A DNA stretch of 64,000 nucleotides from CAIYOL01 sp964494805 (GCA_964494805.1 CAZBST010000007.1:61012-125011), one strand, 5' to 3'. Shown: positions 8,567-17,128, counted from the first letter of the stretch. The notes: generated by a model from the sequence alone, not told the origin. Numbers and translations are program-made.

Positions 8567-8593
8567 GTCATTCCTATGAAAGCAGGAATCCAG
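8567..8593. repeat. 27-bp palindromic intergenic repeat, copy 3
   Basis: GTCATTCCTATG/AAAGCAGGAATCCAG, the same 27-bp unit as at 5108 and 6048; it begins ten bases after 102-bp element B. Confidence 0.8.
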
Positions 8594-8657
8594 TTTGAAA
8601 AGCCCCCGCGGCAATTGAGCGGGGTAAAATCAATCATTTGCGCAGGGGGTTAAACCC

Positions 8658-8775
8658 CCTAAAATCCATTTTTTCGAAAATTTTTTATCCCTTTATCTAT
8701 AACGACTTAGCCAAAATCGCACCTCTGAAAATTCCAGAATTTTCGACAAATTCGCGCAAGTCCGTCAAATTATAG
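8658..8775 (+). repeat. Dispersed repeat R1, copy 1 (118 bp)
   Basis: Noncoding 118-bp block running from CCTAAAATCCATTTTTTC through TATCCCTTTATCTATAACG and CGCGCAAGTCC to CAAATTATAG. A diverged inverted copy of the same length is at 35125-35242. Shared words include ATAACGACTTAGCCAAAA and CACCTCTGAAAA. It follows 102-bp element B at about 100 bases, as the other copy follows element C at about 75 bases. Confidence 0.75.
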
Positions 8776-8962
8776 AAGGGACGAATTCTGTCCCAAATCG
8801 CCCAGCAGGGCGATGGTCTTGGGGCCGGCAGGCCCGGGTCAGAAACGACTTAGCTGTTTTTAATCTTGTAGTGGAGTTTAGCCGTTTGTAAGACCAACGG
8901 AAACCCCATCGGAGACTCTCTATCAACAATGAACTGTAAAAGAGTTAAAACGGTTAACCGTT
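8776..8962. other. Intergenic, no gene seen
   Basis: Holds a GC-rich stretch with CGCCC/GGGCG and GGGGCCGGCAGGCCC palindromic words (8800-8840) and a second GACTTAGC word near 8848 echoing repeat R1. No open frame with a credible product. Confidence 0.5.
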
Positions 8963-9081
8963 CAAAACAAACCCAATTTTAGAAAAACCAAAAATGCTTA
9001 TAAGTGTATTAATTACAATGACTAATAACAAAAATGAACGTTCAACCAACTTTGAAAAACGAACCCAAACAAAGCCAATTT
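8963..9081 (+). repeat. Dispersed repeat R2, copy 1
   Basis: AT-rich noncoding block with the words CAAAACAAACCCAATTTT, AAAAATGCTTATAA, and ATTACAATGACTAATAAC, ending in AACGAACCCAAAC. A diverged inverted copy is at 34763-34879. The order element-R1-R2 is the same in both places. Confidence 0.7.
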
Positions 9082-9104
9082 ATGGTGAGCCTGTCGAATC
9101 CATT

Positions 9105-10907
9105 TCAATCTTTGCTGGTTACATAGATTACCTGCTCAGCGAACAAATTCGGTGCGAATCGCACCGGACTCAACCTCGCCTTGCTCAAGGCAATCCTGTC
9201 TTCCACCTTTACGCCGAGCTTATCACAAAACCGGTCGAAATCCTTCAGCGACAAAAAATGTATGTTCGGCGAATTGTGCCATTCGAACGGCAGCCGTTTG
9301 GTTACGGGCGCCTTGCCGGCAAGCATCATCTGCGCTCTGCACCGCCAATGCGCAAAGTTGGGGAAGCTGACAATCACCTTCTTACCGACCCGAAGCAGCT
9401 CTTTGAAAACCTTCTCCGGCTCCTTTACCGTCTGCAGCGTCTGCGACAGGATTATATAATCGAAACTCTTGTCGCCGTAAAACCGCAGTCCCTCTTCGAC
9501 ATCCTGCTGAATAATCGGCAGATGCCGGCAGATACAGTCCAGCACAAGCTCCTGGTCAATTTCGATGCCGCTGCCCTTTGTGTTCTTGTCGCGCACGAGA
9601 TTAACAAGCAGTTGGCCGTCGCCGCAGCCGACGTCAAGCACGGAACTATCCGGCTCAATGAGAGATTCTATCAGCTCATAATCCACGCGTGCCCTGTGCG
9701 CCTGCTTAAACTCGTCGAGCTTTCGCATACTCCGCGCGTAACACGAACAAGTCTGCTGCTCGTCCCCCGGCCTGAAAGTGGCCTGCAAAAAGCAGCAAAG
9801 GAACCTCCCCAACACTTCCGGCTCCAGCAGGAACGCATCGTGGCCGTATGGCGAAGCAATATCACAGTAACTGACGTCCTTATCCACGGCGGCGAGCGCG
9901 TCTACCATCACCTTCGATTGAGCCGGCGTAAAGAGCCAGTCGCTTGCGAAACTGATTATCAGGAACCGCGAATTCGTTTTTGCAAAGGCCTTTTCCAGCG
10001 AGCCGTATTTTCTCTGAAGGTCGAAATAATCCGCCGCCTTGGTTATATAAAGGTAGCTGTTGGCGTCGAACCTTTCCACGAAGCTCTGCCCCTGATAGTC
10101 CAGATATGTCTCGACCGCAAACTCACTATTGAAATCGTAACTGTATTTCTCGGCCCCGCGCAGCTGGCGCCCGAACTTCGCGCGCATACCCGGCTCCGAC
10201 AGGTACGTTATATGACCAATCATTCTCGCAATGGCAAGACCTCTATCCGGCCCGACGCCGTCGTGATACTTCCCGCCGACAAAATTGGAATCCGCCAGTA
10301 TCGCATTTCGGCCTACCGCATCGAATGCTATCGACTGCGCGCTCAGGTGCGTCGTCGTCGCAACCGCTATCGCCGATTTGACAAAATCAGGATATGCAAT
10401 CGCCCACTGCAGAACCTGCATCCCTCCAATCGAGCCGCCGATTACGCTCAACAGCTTTTTTATTCCGAGCTTGTCCAACAGCAGCTTTTGCACCTTCACC
10501 ATATCCGCAATAGTTATAATCGGAAAATCCAGCCCATATGGCTTGCCCGTTTCCGGATTAATCGAGCCTGGCCCCGTCGTCCCGCTGCACCCGCCGAGAA
10601 AGTTCGAGCAAATAACAAAATACTTGTTCGTATCGATGCCCTTGCCGGGACCTACCATAACGTCCCACCAGCCGGGTTTTCTGTCCTCGGGACTGTTCAA
10701 GCCTGCAACGTGAGCGTTGCCGCTCAAAGCGTGGCAAATCAAAACAGCGTTATCCCCCGCCTCGTTGAGCCTGCCGTACGTCTCGTAGGCCACGTCAATC
10801 GGGCCTAATCGCTTGCCGCTCTCTAACTCGAGCGGCTTATCCCGCTCGACGACGCGCATTGTCTCCGTCTTGACAATACCGACCGAATTTCCCCTTGTTT
10901 CTGCCAT
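9105..10907 (-). CDS. MetX-MetW fusion: homoserine O-acyltransferase plus MetW methyltransferase-like protein
   Basis: Two-domain methionine-biosynthesis protein of about 600 residues. The N-terminal half is a MetX-type alpha/beta hydrolase that acylates homoserine: NFLGGCSGTTGPGS, nucleophile elbow G-G-S-I-G-G-M-Q, Asp in FASDWLFTP and His in PYGHDAFLLE complete the triad. From about residue 390 a MetW/SAM-methyltransferase-like domain follows: VLDVGCGDGQLL, DYIILSQTLQT, and the MetW signature SFPNFAHWRCR ... PFEWHNSPNIHFLS. MetX and MetW are usually two adjacent genes; here one frame crosses the join (CSCYARSMRKLDEFKQAHR region) with no stop. The frame opens at a GTG at 10949, but I prefer the ATG at 10907 (MAETRGNS) because conservation begins there. 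No other methionine genes adjoin. Confidence 0.92.
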   Translation of the reverse strand: MAETRGNSVGIVKTETMRVVERDKPLELESGKRLGPIDVAYETYGRLNEAGDNAVLICHALSGNAHVAGLNSPEDRKPGWWDVMVGPGKGIDTNKYFVICSNFLGGCSGTTGPGSINPETGKPYGLDFPIITIADMVKVQKLLLDKLGIKKLLSVIGGSIGGMQVLQWAIAYPDFVKSAIAVATTTHLSAQSIAFDAVGRNAILADSNFVGGKYHDGVGPDRGLAIARMIGHITYLSEPGMRAKFGRQLRGAEKYSYDFNSEFAVETYLDYQGQSFVERFDANSYLYITKAADYFDLQRKYGSLEKAFAKTNSRFLIISFASDWLFTPAQSKVMVDALAAVDKDVSYCDIASPYGHDAFLLEPEVLGRFLCCFLQATFRPGDEQQTCSCYARSMRKLDEFKQAHRARVDYELIESLIEPDSSVLDVGCGDGQLLVNLVRDKNTKGSGIEIDQELVLDCICRHLPIIQQDVEEGLRFYGDKSFDYIILSQTLQTVKEPEKVFKELLRVGKKVIVSFPNFAHWRCRAQMMLAGKAPVTKRLPFEWHNSPNIHFLSLKDFDRFCDKLGVKVEDRIALSKARLSPVRFAPNLFAEQVIYVTSKD

Positions 10908-11004
10908 AGCACGTTTAAGTATATACGAAAACTTCCCGCTGTAAAGCACAACAGCAACCCGGCAGGAGTGATGATATTTTCTGCATCGAAATCGCTAAAA
11001 ACAC

Positions 11005-11033
11005 TTGACACCGCCGATTAGCGAACGTAAATT
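11005..11033 (+). promoter_or_regulatory. Putative sigma70 promoter for the Myb-like gene
   Basis: TTGACA (11005-11010), 17-base spacer, TAAATT (11028-11033), about 75 bases before the start codon at 11108. Confidence 0.6.
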
Positions 11034-11107
11034 GTATTTTAGTTTGTTATAGATACCAAACAGTGGGGCATACCCAAATAAATACATTTAGCGAAAGGAA
11101 ATGCAAA

Positions 11108-11320
11108 ATGGCAAAGAAAAGAAAAGCCGTAAAAAGAAAAAAAGCCCCAAAGCAGTGGTCAACCCGTGACGTCAATCTGTTAAAGAGGCTTTTCCCGACC
11201 AATCCGACCTCTAAGATAGCTAAAAAGCTCAGACGCAAAACCGACGCAGTGAAGAAAAAAGCATCGAGAATGGGGCTTAAAAAATCAAAGAAGTATCTGA
11301 AGTCTCTCGGCAAGGCCTAA
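11108..11320 (+). CDS. Small lysine-rich SANT/Myb-like DNA-binding protein
   Basis: Basic protein of 70 residues, very rich in lysine. After a KKRKAVKRKKAPK tail comes QWSTRDVNLLKRLFPTNPTSKIAKKLRRKTDAVKKKA (residues about 15-52), which reads as one SANT/Myb-type three-helix unit: a tryptophan, acidic/hydrophobic first helix, then a helix-turn-helix with an R-K-T-x-x-A-V-K recognition helix. Similar small proteins are found in planctomycetes. The ATG at 11108 is chosen over an in-frame ATG at 11063 because an AAAGGA ribosome site precedes it. Probably a nucleoid or chromatin-like DNA-binding protein; exact role unknown. Confidence 0.75.
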   Translation: MAKKRKAVKRKKAPKQWSTRDVNLLKRLFPTNPTSKIAKKLRRKTDAVKKKASRMGLKKSKKYLKSLGKA

Positions 11321-11525
11321 ATAAAGTTCGTCTCTTTGCATCTCACAAAGCCGCAACCGCAAGGTAGTGGTCAATGCCGGAGTTTTTCGCTGCCGGTTGT
11401 CGTTTACCATTTCGCAGCGCAACGAAGATACCCTATTGCTGTCTTCTAAACTTACTGCTAATCAACTAATCCCAACGTCGAGCCGCCTGCTTATCTTAAC
11501 ATCCTCATTTTGACTCGCAAAAACA

Positions 11526-11554
11526 TTGACATCTGAGCGGTTTTTACTTAGAAT
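11526..11554 (+). promoter_or_regulatory. Putative sigma70 promoter for trpS-scpA
   Basis: Consensus TTGACA (11526-11531), 17-base spacer, TAGAAT (11549-11554), about 48 bases before the trpS ATG. Confidence 0.7.
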
Positions 11555-11601
11555 CTTCGAGGTATTCTGCGTTTCCGCCACAGGCGGACAAGTTTTAATA
11601 A

Positions 11602-12579
11602 ATGGAGTTTGAATTGAGAGTACTATCAGGGATACAGCCGAGCGGAAGGTTGCATATAGGCAACTTCTTCGGCGCAATGCGTCAGCACCTTAATCTCCAG
11701 GCGGAGCACGACTGCTTTTATTTCATCGCTGACTACCACGCCTTAACCAGCAATCCGAAGCCAGCGGACGTCTCCCAGCATAGCCTTGACGTTACAATGG
11801 ATTATCTCGCTCTGGGTCTTGATACCAAGAAAACCGTCTTCTGGCGGCAGTCGGACGTGCCGGAGGTGCTGGAACTTGCGTGGCTGTTATCGTGCGTAAC
11901 GCCGATGGGGCTTCTGCAGCGATGCACAAGCTTCAAGGACAAGGTCGCTCAGGGCATAAGTGCGAATCACGGCCTGTTCGCATACCCGGTCCTGCAGGCG
12001 GCGGACATCCTGATTTACAAATCCGATTTAGTGCCGGTAGGGGCAGACCAGAAACAGCACATAGAGGTTACCCGCGACATTGCAATCCGTTTCAATAACG
12101 CTTATGGCGAAATTTTCACCGTGCCGAAAGAATATATCCTCGAATCGGTAGCCGTTGTGCCGGGCACCGACGGCAGAAAAATGAGCAAAAGCTATGGGAA
12201 CACCATCGAAATATTCGAGCCGGAGAAGAGCACGCGGAAAAAGATTATGAGCATCGTTACGGATTCGACGCCGGTCGAGGACCCGAAAGACCCCGACAAG
12301 TGCAATGTCTTTGCTCTTTTGAAGTTAGTGGCCTCGGCGGAAGAATTGGCGGAGTGGGGAAAAAGGTATCGCAGCGGTGGGATGGGATACAGTGAAGCCA
12401 AGAAGCGTTTGGCTGAACTGATAACAGAATATTTTGCACCGTTCAGGCAAAAAAGAACTGAACTCGAAAACAACATCAGCTATGTTAAAGAAGTCCTTGC
12501 CGACGGGGCCAAGCGGGCAAAGGCCGTAGCTGCCAAAACTCTTGAACAGGCACGACAGGTTGTCGGATTAGAAAGGTGA
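11602..12579 (+). CDS. trpS: Tryptophanyl-tRNA synthetase
   Basis: Class I aminoacyl-tRNA synthetase charging tRNA-Trp in the cytosol. 325 residues is the usual bacterial size. The ATP-binding HIGH-type motif is L-H-I-G-N (about residues 18-22, in SGIQPSGRLHIGNFFGA) and the KMSKS loop is complete at residues about 193-197 after VPGTDGRK. YHALT, CVTPMGLLQR and VPVGADQKQHIE are further TrpRS hallmarks. Its stop TGA overlaps the start GTG of scpA by four bases, so the two genes are one translation-coupled unit downstream of a consensus promoter. Confidence 0.97.
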   Translation: MEFELRVLSGIQPSGRLHIGNFFGAMRQHLNLQAEHDCFYFIADYHALTSNPKPADVSQHSLDVTMDYLALGLDTKKTVFWRQSDVPEVLELAWLLSCVTPMGLLQRCTSFKDKVAQGISANHGLFAYPVLQAADILIYKSDLVPVGADQKQHIEVTRDIAIRFNNAYGEIFTVPKEYILESVAVVPGTDGRKMSKSYGNTIEIFEPEKSTRKKIMSIVTDSTPVEDPKDPDKCNVFALLKLVASAEELAEWGKRYRSGGMGYSEAKKRLAELITEYFAPFRQKRTELENNISYVKEVLADGAKRAKAVAAKTLEQARQVVGLER

Positions 12580-13487
12580 CCGTGGCTGATTATCGCGTAA
12601 ATCTCGATATCTTTGCAGGGCCGATGGATTTACTATTGTATCTTGTCCGCAGGGAGGAAGTGGACATTTATGATATTCCAATCGCAGAGATAACCGACCA
12701 ATATGTCCGCTACATCGAAATGCTGCAAAGTCTGGATATTGATTTAGCGGGCGATTTTTTAGTGATGGCCTCCACATTATTGCAGATAAAATCTGCGATG
12801 CTGCTTCCAAAAACGGATGCCGATACCGCAGTCGGCGGCGAGGACTTAGCCGACCCGCGAGCAGAGCTTATCCGGCAGCTTCTCGAATATAAAAAGTTCA
12901 AGGACGCCGCCAACTTACTCGGCGCTGCAGCCGATGAGACAGGCAAACGGTTTGCGCGACCAGGGACAATTATCGAGCAGTTGAAGCCCGGAGCGGAACC
13001 GGAAGTTGATATCGAACAGTTAAGCGTCTGGGACCTGCTTGAAGCATTCGGCTCAATTGTCGAGGCCACCGGCGGGGCCAGTTTCGATGTAAGTCATATC
13101 AAGGACGATACGCCGATCGATTTATATCAGATAGAGATTTTGCACCGTTTGCAAACGGAAGGAGCGATGAGCTTTGAACGAGTATTCGAGGGCCGAACCA
13201 GCCGAATAGTAATGATTGGATTATTCCTTGCGATTCTCGAATTAATCCGGGAGAAGCTGGTTGGGGCTGAGCAACAGAGGGGAGCCATATATTTGCGGCC
13301 ATTGACCGATAAAAACGCCGAGCAGGCAGTGCAAGAGGCCATTTTTACTCTCGCTGAGACCAACAACGAACAACGCGTTCAGGCGAAAAAAGAGGTGAAA
13401 CCACCTATTCCAATAGCCGAACTGCCGCCCGAAAGCCAGCATAAGGCCTCTTCAGCAAAATATGAAGAAGCAGAACCAGCGAAATAG
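12576..13487 (+). CDS. scpA: Segregation and condensation protein A
   Basis: Kleisin subunit of the bacterial SMC-ScpAB condensin, acting on the nucleoid. 303 residues. The N-terminal kleisin signature is clear: LDIFAGPMDLLLYLVRREEVDIYDI (residues about 10-34, in two parts), followed by FLVMASTLLQIKSAMLLP; a C-terminal winged-helix part contains FLAILELIREKL (about residues 210-222). The last 40 residues are a charged, probably disordered tail. GTG start at 12576 overlaps the trpS stop; a second GTG six bases later is possible. No scpB follows, which is unusual since scpA and scpB are often adjacent. Confidence 0.92.
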   Translation: MTVADYRVNLDIFAGPMDLLLYLVRREEVDIYDIPIAEITDQYVRYIEMLQSLDIDLAGDFLVMASTLLQIKSAMLLPKTDADTAVGGEDLADPRAELIRQLLEYKKFKDAANLLGAAADETGKRFARPGTIIEQLKPGAEPEVDIEQLSVWDLLEAFGSIVEATGGASFDVSHIKDDTPIDLYQIEILHRLQTEGAMSFERVFEGRTSRIVMIGLFLAILELIREKLVGAEQQRGAIYLRPLTDKNAEQAVQEAIFTLAETNNEQRVQAKKEVKPPIPIAELPPESQHKASSAKYEEAEPAK

Positions 13488-13521
13488 GCGGAAAATTAAT
13501 CCGCTGCGGGCGGATTAACAA

Positions 13522-13550
13522 TTGACAGGGCATCTCTTCGCCACTAAAAT
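13522..13550 (+). promoter_or_regulatory. Putative sigma70 promoter for trxA
   Basis: TTGACA (13522-13527), 17-base spacer, TAAAAT (13545-13550), 80 bases before the thioredoxin start. Confidence 0.7.
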
Positions 13551-13629
13551 GGTTTCCGTTTGTTGGAAAAAGTTTATATGACCCATTTTGCAATCTTTCG
13601 CAAATGGTTGCCTCGGAAAGGATAAAGTA

Positions 13630-13956
13630 ATGGCTGGTAATATAACAGAGCTGACTGATGCCGATTTTGACGAGGTTGTTCACAATTCTGATGTGCCGGT
13701 GCTGGTCGACTTCTGGGCGCCGTGGTGCGGACCGTGCAAGATGATGGCCCCGATACTAAAAGAAGTTGCGGATGAATATGCAGACAAGGCCAAAATCTGC
13801 AAGCTTAATACAGACGATGCTCGCGACAGTGCTATGGAATTCGGTATAAATGCAATACCGACCATTATCTTATTCAAGAACGGCCAAGTTCAGAATAAAT
13901 GGGTCGGCTTAACCAGTAAAAAAGTCCTCGCAGCCGCAATCGACGAATTGCTCTAA
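13630..13956 (+). CDS. trxA: Thioredoxin
   Basis: Small cytosolic disulfide reductase of 108 residues, the standard thioredoxin length. The active site is W-C-G-P-C inside VDFWAPWCGPCKMMAP (about residues 27-38); the cis-proline loop NAIPTIILFKNGQ and the C-terminal glycine-containing strand WVGLTSKK are present. The ATG at 13630 with an AAAGGA site 13 bases upstream is preferred over an upstream in-frame start at 13588. It stands alone between scpA and a minus-strand hypothetical gene, behind its own consensus promoter. Confidence 0.96.
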   Translation: MAGNITELTDADFDEVVHNSDVPVLVDFWAPWCGPCKMMAPILKEVADEYADKAKICKLNTDDARDSAMEFGINAIPTIILFKNGQVQNKWVGLTSKKVLAAAIDELL

Positions 13957-14004
13957 CCTGTGCTCCACAACTAATCGCTACTTTACAGGCCAACCGATTA
14001 AGCT

Positions 14005-14388
14005 TTAATACCAGACCGTAATTATGAGGTTAGGTTCGGTCTTTTTCCCCTGAATCTCACCTGTAATCATATTGGTTCGTTTTATAGAGACACCAGGATT
14101 ATTTTTCAGCCAGTTGGTGATTTGCTCATTGAGAAAATCGATGGCGCCGGCGTGCAGTTTTGTAAAGAAAGTTCTAACGGCTGTGATTCGTTCGGTGGAG
14201 TTTATTTCTTCAGCTGGCTTTTTTGCGGCCAGTCCTGCCGGCTGAGTCGGCTTCTCAATCTTCGGCGCCTCCGTCGTACCGCCACCTCCTAAATTCAAAG
14301 GCGAATGTGAAATGCCTGCACCACCTGTATTATTGTCAAAAGGAATTGGTTCATTGCGATCAGTTTTGTCGATACCGAAATTGTCCAT
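14005..14388 (-). CDS. Hypothetical protein with disordered N-terminus and conserved helical C-terminus
   Basis: 127 residues, not recognised as a named family. Residues 1-60 are rich in Gly, Pro, Asn and Lys (a GGGGTT stretch) and look disordered. Residues about 62-127 look folded: ITAVRTFFTKLHAGAIDFLNEQITNWLKNNP is an amphipathic helix, followed by two strands ending in NLIITVWY. No signal peptide. It has a good promoter (TTTACA, 17 bases, TATACT) on the minus strand and stands convergent with trxA and divergent from rimO. Confidence 0.6.
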   Translation of the reverse strand: MDNFGIDKTDRNEPIPFDNNTGGAGISHSPLNLGGGGTTEAPKIEKPTQPAGLAAKKPAEEINSTERITAVRTFFTKLHAGAIDFLNEQITNWLKNNPGVSIKRTNMITGEIQGKKTEPNLIITVWY

Positions 14389-14434
14389 ATACAGTCCCTC
14401 AACTAAAAACTCTAAATTGCATTTGGTAATTCCC

Positions 14435-14463
14435 AGTATACATCCACTTGTTTAAAGTGTAAA
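14435..14463 (-). promoter_or_regulatory. Putative sigma70 promoter for the 14005-14388 gene
   Basis: On the minus strand: TTTACA (14463-14458), 17-base spacer, TATACT (14440-14435), 47 bases upstream of the start. Confidence 0.6.
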
Positions 14464-14523
14464 GCGCCAAATTGAATTAAAACATTAGACCGGGCGACGT
14501 TTTTCTGCTACTTTTATCCGGCT

Positions 14524-15921
14524 ATGAGAAGGAAAAAACACCAAAAACCCGAGCAAAATCGAGGGACTGTCGGCTTTATAGCTCTGGGCTGTCCTAAAAA
14601 TATAGTTGACAGCGAAAGGATGTTAGCCGAAATCGCCAAGGCAGGTTTCCTGATAACCACCGAGCCCGATCCATCAAACAAGTGGTGGGCTGATGTCGTT
14701 GTCGTCAATACCTGCGGCTTTATCGCACCTGCAAAGGCCGAAGCGCTCAAAGCAATAAAACACGCCATAGATTGCAAGCGCAACGGCACCGTAAAGAAGG
14801 TGATTGTCGCAGGATGCCTTCCGCAAAGGTTGGGTGCAGAACTATTCAACCAGGCAAATGGCATCGATGCGATAGTCGGCCTCGGCCAGCGGGACGCAAT
14901 AGCTCATATAATCAAGGAAACTGTCCGCCGGACGGATGGCGGACAAGTCCGCTCAAAACAGCCGGCCTCTTTCCTCGGTCAATCGCCGCACGCAATCAGC
15001 GATGACAGAACCAGATTACTCATTACTCCGCGCCATTGGGCGTATCTGCGAATCAGCGAGGGCTGCAATCACCACTGCTCTTTTTGTACAATACCGGCAA
15101 TAAGAGGGCCATTCAGGAGCAAACCCAAAGAACTTGTCCTCGATGAAGCCGCAGAATTGGTTTCTGCAGGCGCGGTAGAATTGAATATCATAGCGCAGGA
15201 CACAACTAACTACGGCCGGGATTTGAAAATAAAAAACGGCCTCGGTGAGCTGGCAAAAGAACTTGAAAAAATTGCAGGACTATCGTGGATTAGATTGATG
15301 TATCTATACCCGGCCCGGATAACAAACCAGCTAATTAAAACCATCGCGGAAAGTGAAAAACTCGTCCACTATTTCGACATCCCCATTCAGCACATAAACG
15401 ACAAAATCTTAAAGGATATGCACCGACCCGACACCAAGAAGAGCATCTATTCTCTTATTGAAAACCTGCGGACAACTATCCCGGATGCCGTACTGCGAAC
15501 CACCCTTATCGTCGGCTTTCCCGGCGAGACCGACCGGCAATTTAACGAGCTGCTGGACTTCGTGAAACGAGCTGAATTCGATGCACTCGGCGCCTTTAAG
15601 TACTATTCCGAATCCGGCACGGTCGCCGCAGAGATGCGCGGCCAGATCACGGATAAGATAAAACGACAGCGACTCAAAGAATTGATGCTGACCCAGCAGA
15701 AAATCGCCTTTGCCAAGAACAAAAAGCGAATCGGCAGTGAACTTGCCTGCATAGTCGATTCCGCCGAAACGAAAAACGCCGCAAGGGGACGTTTTTACGG
15801 CCAGGCACCCGACGTCGACAGCATCTGCTTCATAAAAAACTGCTCAGCAAACCCGGGGCAATTCATTGAAACAAAAGTCATCGGTACAAAAAACTACGAT
15901 TTGGTCGTTGAGCAAGTTTAG
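14524..15921 (+). CDS. rimO: Ribosomal protein uS12 methylthiotransferase
   Basis: Radical-SAM methylthiotransferase that modifies an aspartate of ribosomal protein S12. 465 residues. Three parts are visible: N-terminal MTTase domain with ALGCPKNIVDSERM and VNTCGF and GCLPQR (cysteines binding the auxiliary cluster), the radical-SAM core with C-N-H-H-C-S-F-C (C181, C185, C188) followed by PAIRGPFRSKP, and a C-terminal TRAM domain (about 400-465). LGCPKN rather than the MiaB-type sequence favours RimO. An insertion of about 25 residues with polar character (VRRTDGGQVRSKQP) lies before the SAM core. pgsA follows 37 bases later. Confidence 0.94.
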   Translation: MRRKKHQKPEQNRGTVGFIALGCPKNIVDSERMLAEIAKAGFLITTEPDPSNKWWADVVVVNTCGFIAPAKAEALKAIKHAIDCKRNGTVKKVIVAGCLPQRLGAELFNQANGIDAIVGLGQRDAIAHIIKETVRRTDGGQVRSKQPASFLGQSPHAISDDRTRLLITPRHWAYLRISEGCNHHCSFCTIPAIRGPFRSKPKELVLDEAAELVSAGAVELNIIAQDTTNYGRDLKIKNGLGELAKELEKIAGLSWIRLMYLYPARITNQLIKTIAESEKLVHYFDIPIQHINDKILKDMHRPDTKKSIYSLIENLRTTIPDAVLRTTLIVGFPGETDRQFNELLDFVKRAEFDALGAFKYYSESGTVAAEMRGQITDKIKRQRLKELMLTQQKIAFAKNKKRIGSELACIVDSAETKNAARGRFYGQAPDVDSICFIKNCSANPGQFIETKVIGTKNYDLVVEQV

Positions 15922-15958
15922 GATTGTATTGCGGCGGAAAGAAATTAAAATTATCAGC

Positions 15959-16579
15959 ATGATTAAACAGATTCCAAATATTCTGACTTTCGGACGGCTT
16001 ATTTTAACCATTGTTTTTCTGATTATGCTTTTGCTGTCGCCACGGCTTTACACTGAGGGCGAACGTCCCTTCCCGGATTTCCTCGACTACGCATTTATAA
16101 TTTTTGTTATAGCCGGCCTTACCGATGTGATAGACGGTCCCATAGCCCGAAAGTTAAATATCGCCACCAAATTCGGAAGGATGCTGGACCCATTGATAGA
16201 CAAGGTCCTTGTATGCGGGTCCTTTGTTTGTTTTGCGATAATCGGAGAGCCGAAACTTTTTAATTTAGAGCGAACTACAATGGCAATAATCCAATGGTCG
16301 GCGGCAGGGGTCATTATTTTAAGAGAGGTTTACGTCACGACACTGCGTCATATAGCCGAGGCCCGCGGCATTAACTTTGCCGCCACAGTATCCGGAAAAA
16401 TCAAAATGTTTTTACAGTCCTTCGCCATCGGAACGGTGGTAATAAAGATAGCCCACGTCCAGACCGCCAGATGGGGATACTGGTTTACCACCATAACGTT
16501 CGCATTTACGCTGATAGTTACTATTATTTCCGGCTTAAGGGCAACGCAGCGAAGCTCCTGGAAAAAAGCGACAAGTTAA
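15959..16579 (+). CDS. pgsA: CDP-diacylglycerol--glycerol-3-phosphate 3-phosphatidyltransferase
   Basis: Integral membrane enzyme making phosphatidylglycerol phosphate. About 206 residues with several hydrophobic segments. The CDP-alcohol phosphotransferase signature is complete: D-G-P-I-A-R, eight residues, G-R-M-L-D-P-L-I-D (about residues 58-82). N-terminal IPNILTFGRLILT is typical of PgsA. I choose the ATG at 15959 because the longer frame (from 15866) overlaps rimO and adds a basic, non-conserved leader. It ends before a symmetrical hairpin that can serve as terminator. Confidence 0.9.
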   Translation: MIKQIPNILTFGRLILTIVFLIMLLLSPRLYTEGERPFPDFLDYAFIIFVIAGLTDVIDGPIARKLNIATKFGRMLDPLIDKVLVCGSFVCFAIIGEPKLFNLERTTMAIIQWSAAGVIILREVYVTTLRHIAEARGINFAATVSGKIKMFLQSFAIGTVVIKIAHVQTARWGYWFTTITFAFTLIVTIISGLRATQRSSWKKATS

Positions 16580-16683
16580 AGGCGCTGCATACCGACACAT
16601 AAAATTCCAGAACCCCACCTGCAAACCCGTCCCAGCGGAGCACCAAGCTGCGGCCGGAAAAGTTTTATAATATCCAAATAAAA

Positions 16684-16719
16684 AAACCGCTCTGAGGAAA
16701 TAAATCCTTACAGCGGTTT
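16684..16719. terminator. Bidirectional hairpin between pgsA and the 16790 gene
   Basis: AAACCGCT (16684-16691) pairs with AGCGGTTT (16712-16719), flanked by A-run on one side and T-rich sequence on the other, between two convergent genes; suitable as a terminator in both directions. Confidence 0.6.
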
Positions 16720-16789
16720 AATTCCCATTTTCGTCGTCGGGATATTTCTTTATAGTCTACTCAATCCTAAGTGCCACCTCGGGCGCTTT

Positions 16790-17128
16790 TTAAACTTCCC
16801 TGTAACTTTCTACCTTTATCCACTTCCGAACACCTTCCTCTGAAACGGTTCCCTCGACTTCAACTACCTTGTAAGCCATTGCTTTGCCGAGCTCCTCACC
16901 TTTTTCATCCAGAGTTATATTATAAACGACTTTATCTTTTGTTACCACAGTCACCTTAGTGATTACACCATTCACGTCCTTGGTAACATTTACCATACCC
17001 TGCACTTTGACCAGCTGCGGCTGCTCCGCCCCCGGAGTTGGCTCAGCAGCAAAGCATACTGCGCTCGGAAGTGCAGTCCCTGCGATTAACAAAATCGCAA
17101 GCTTCACCAAATCCTTTTTTACCAACAT
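16790..17128 (-). CDS. Small secreted protein, paralogue A of a tandem pair
   Basis: 112 residues with a cleavable signal peptide (basic MLVKKDLVK, hydrophobic core to about residue 28, AVCFAAE cleavage region). The mature part is a compact beta-rich domain: VKVQGMVNVTKDVNGVITKVTVVT, then YNITLDEKGEELGKAM, then VVEVEGTVSEEGVRKWIKV, like a small OB-type barrel. It is clearly homologous along its full length to the protein encoded at 17427-17747, so the pair arose by tandem duplication. Function unknown; export to the periplasm is expected. Not recognised as a named family by me. Confidence 0.75.
   Translation of the reverse strand: MLVKKDLVKLAILLIAGTALPSAVCFAAEPTPGAEQPQLVKVQGMVNVTKDVNGVITKVTVVTKDKVVYNITLDEKGEELGKAMAYKVVEVEGTVSEEGVRKWIKVESYREV

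Noticed and set aside
6043..9104. Possible CRISPR array because of several repeats
   Set aside because: The repeats are of different types, lengths and spacings; there is no run of equal repeats with equal spacers and no cas gene.
8994..10808. Long plus-strand open frame of 604 codons
   Set aside because: It is antisense to the MetX-MetW fusion, whose motifs are clear on the minus strand; the plus frame has no recognisable domain and starts inside repeat R2.
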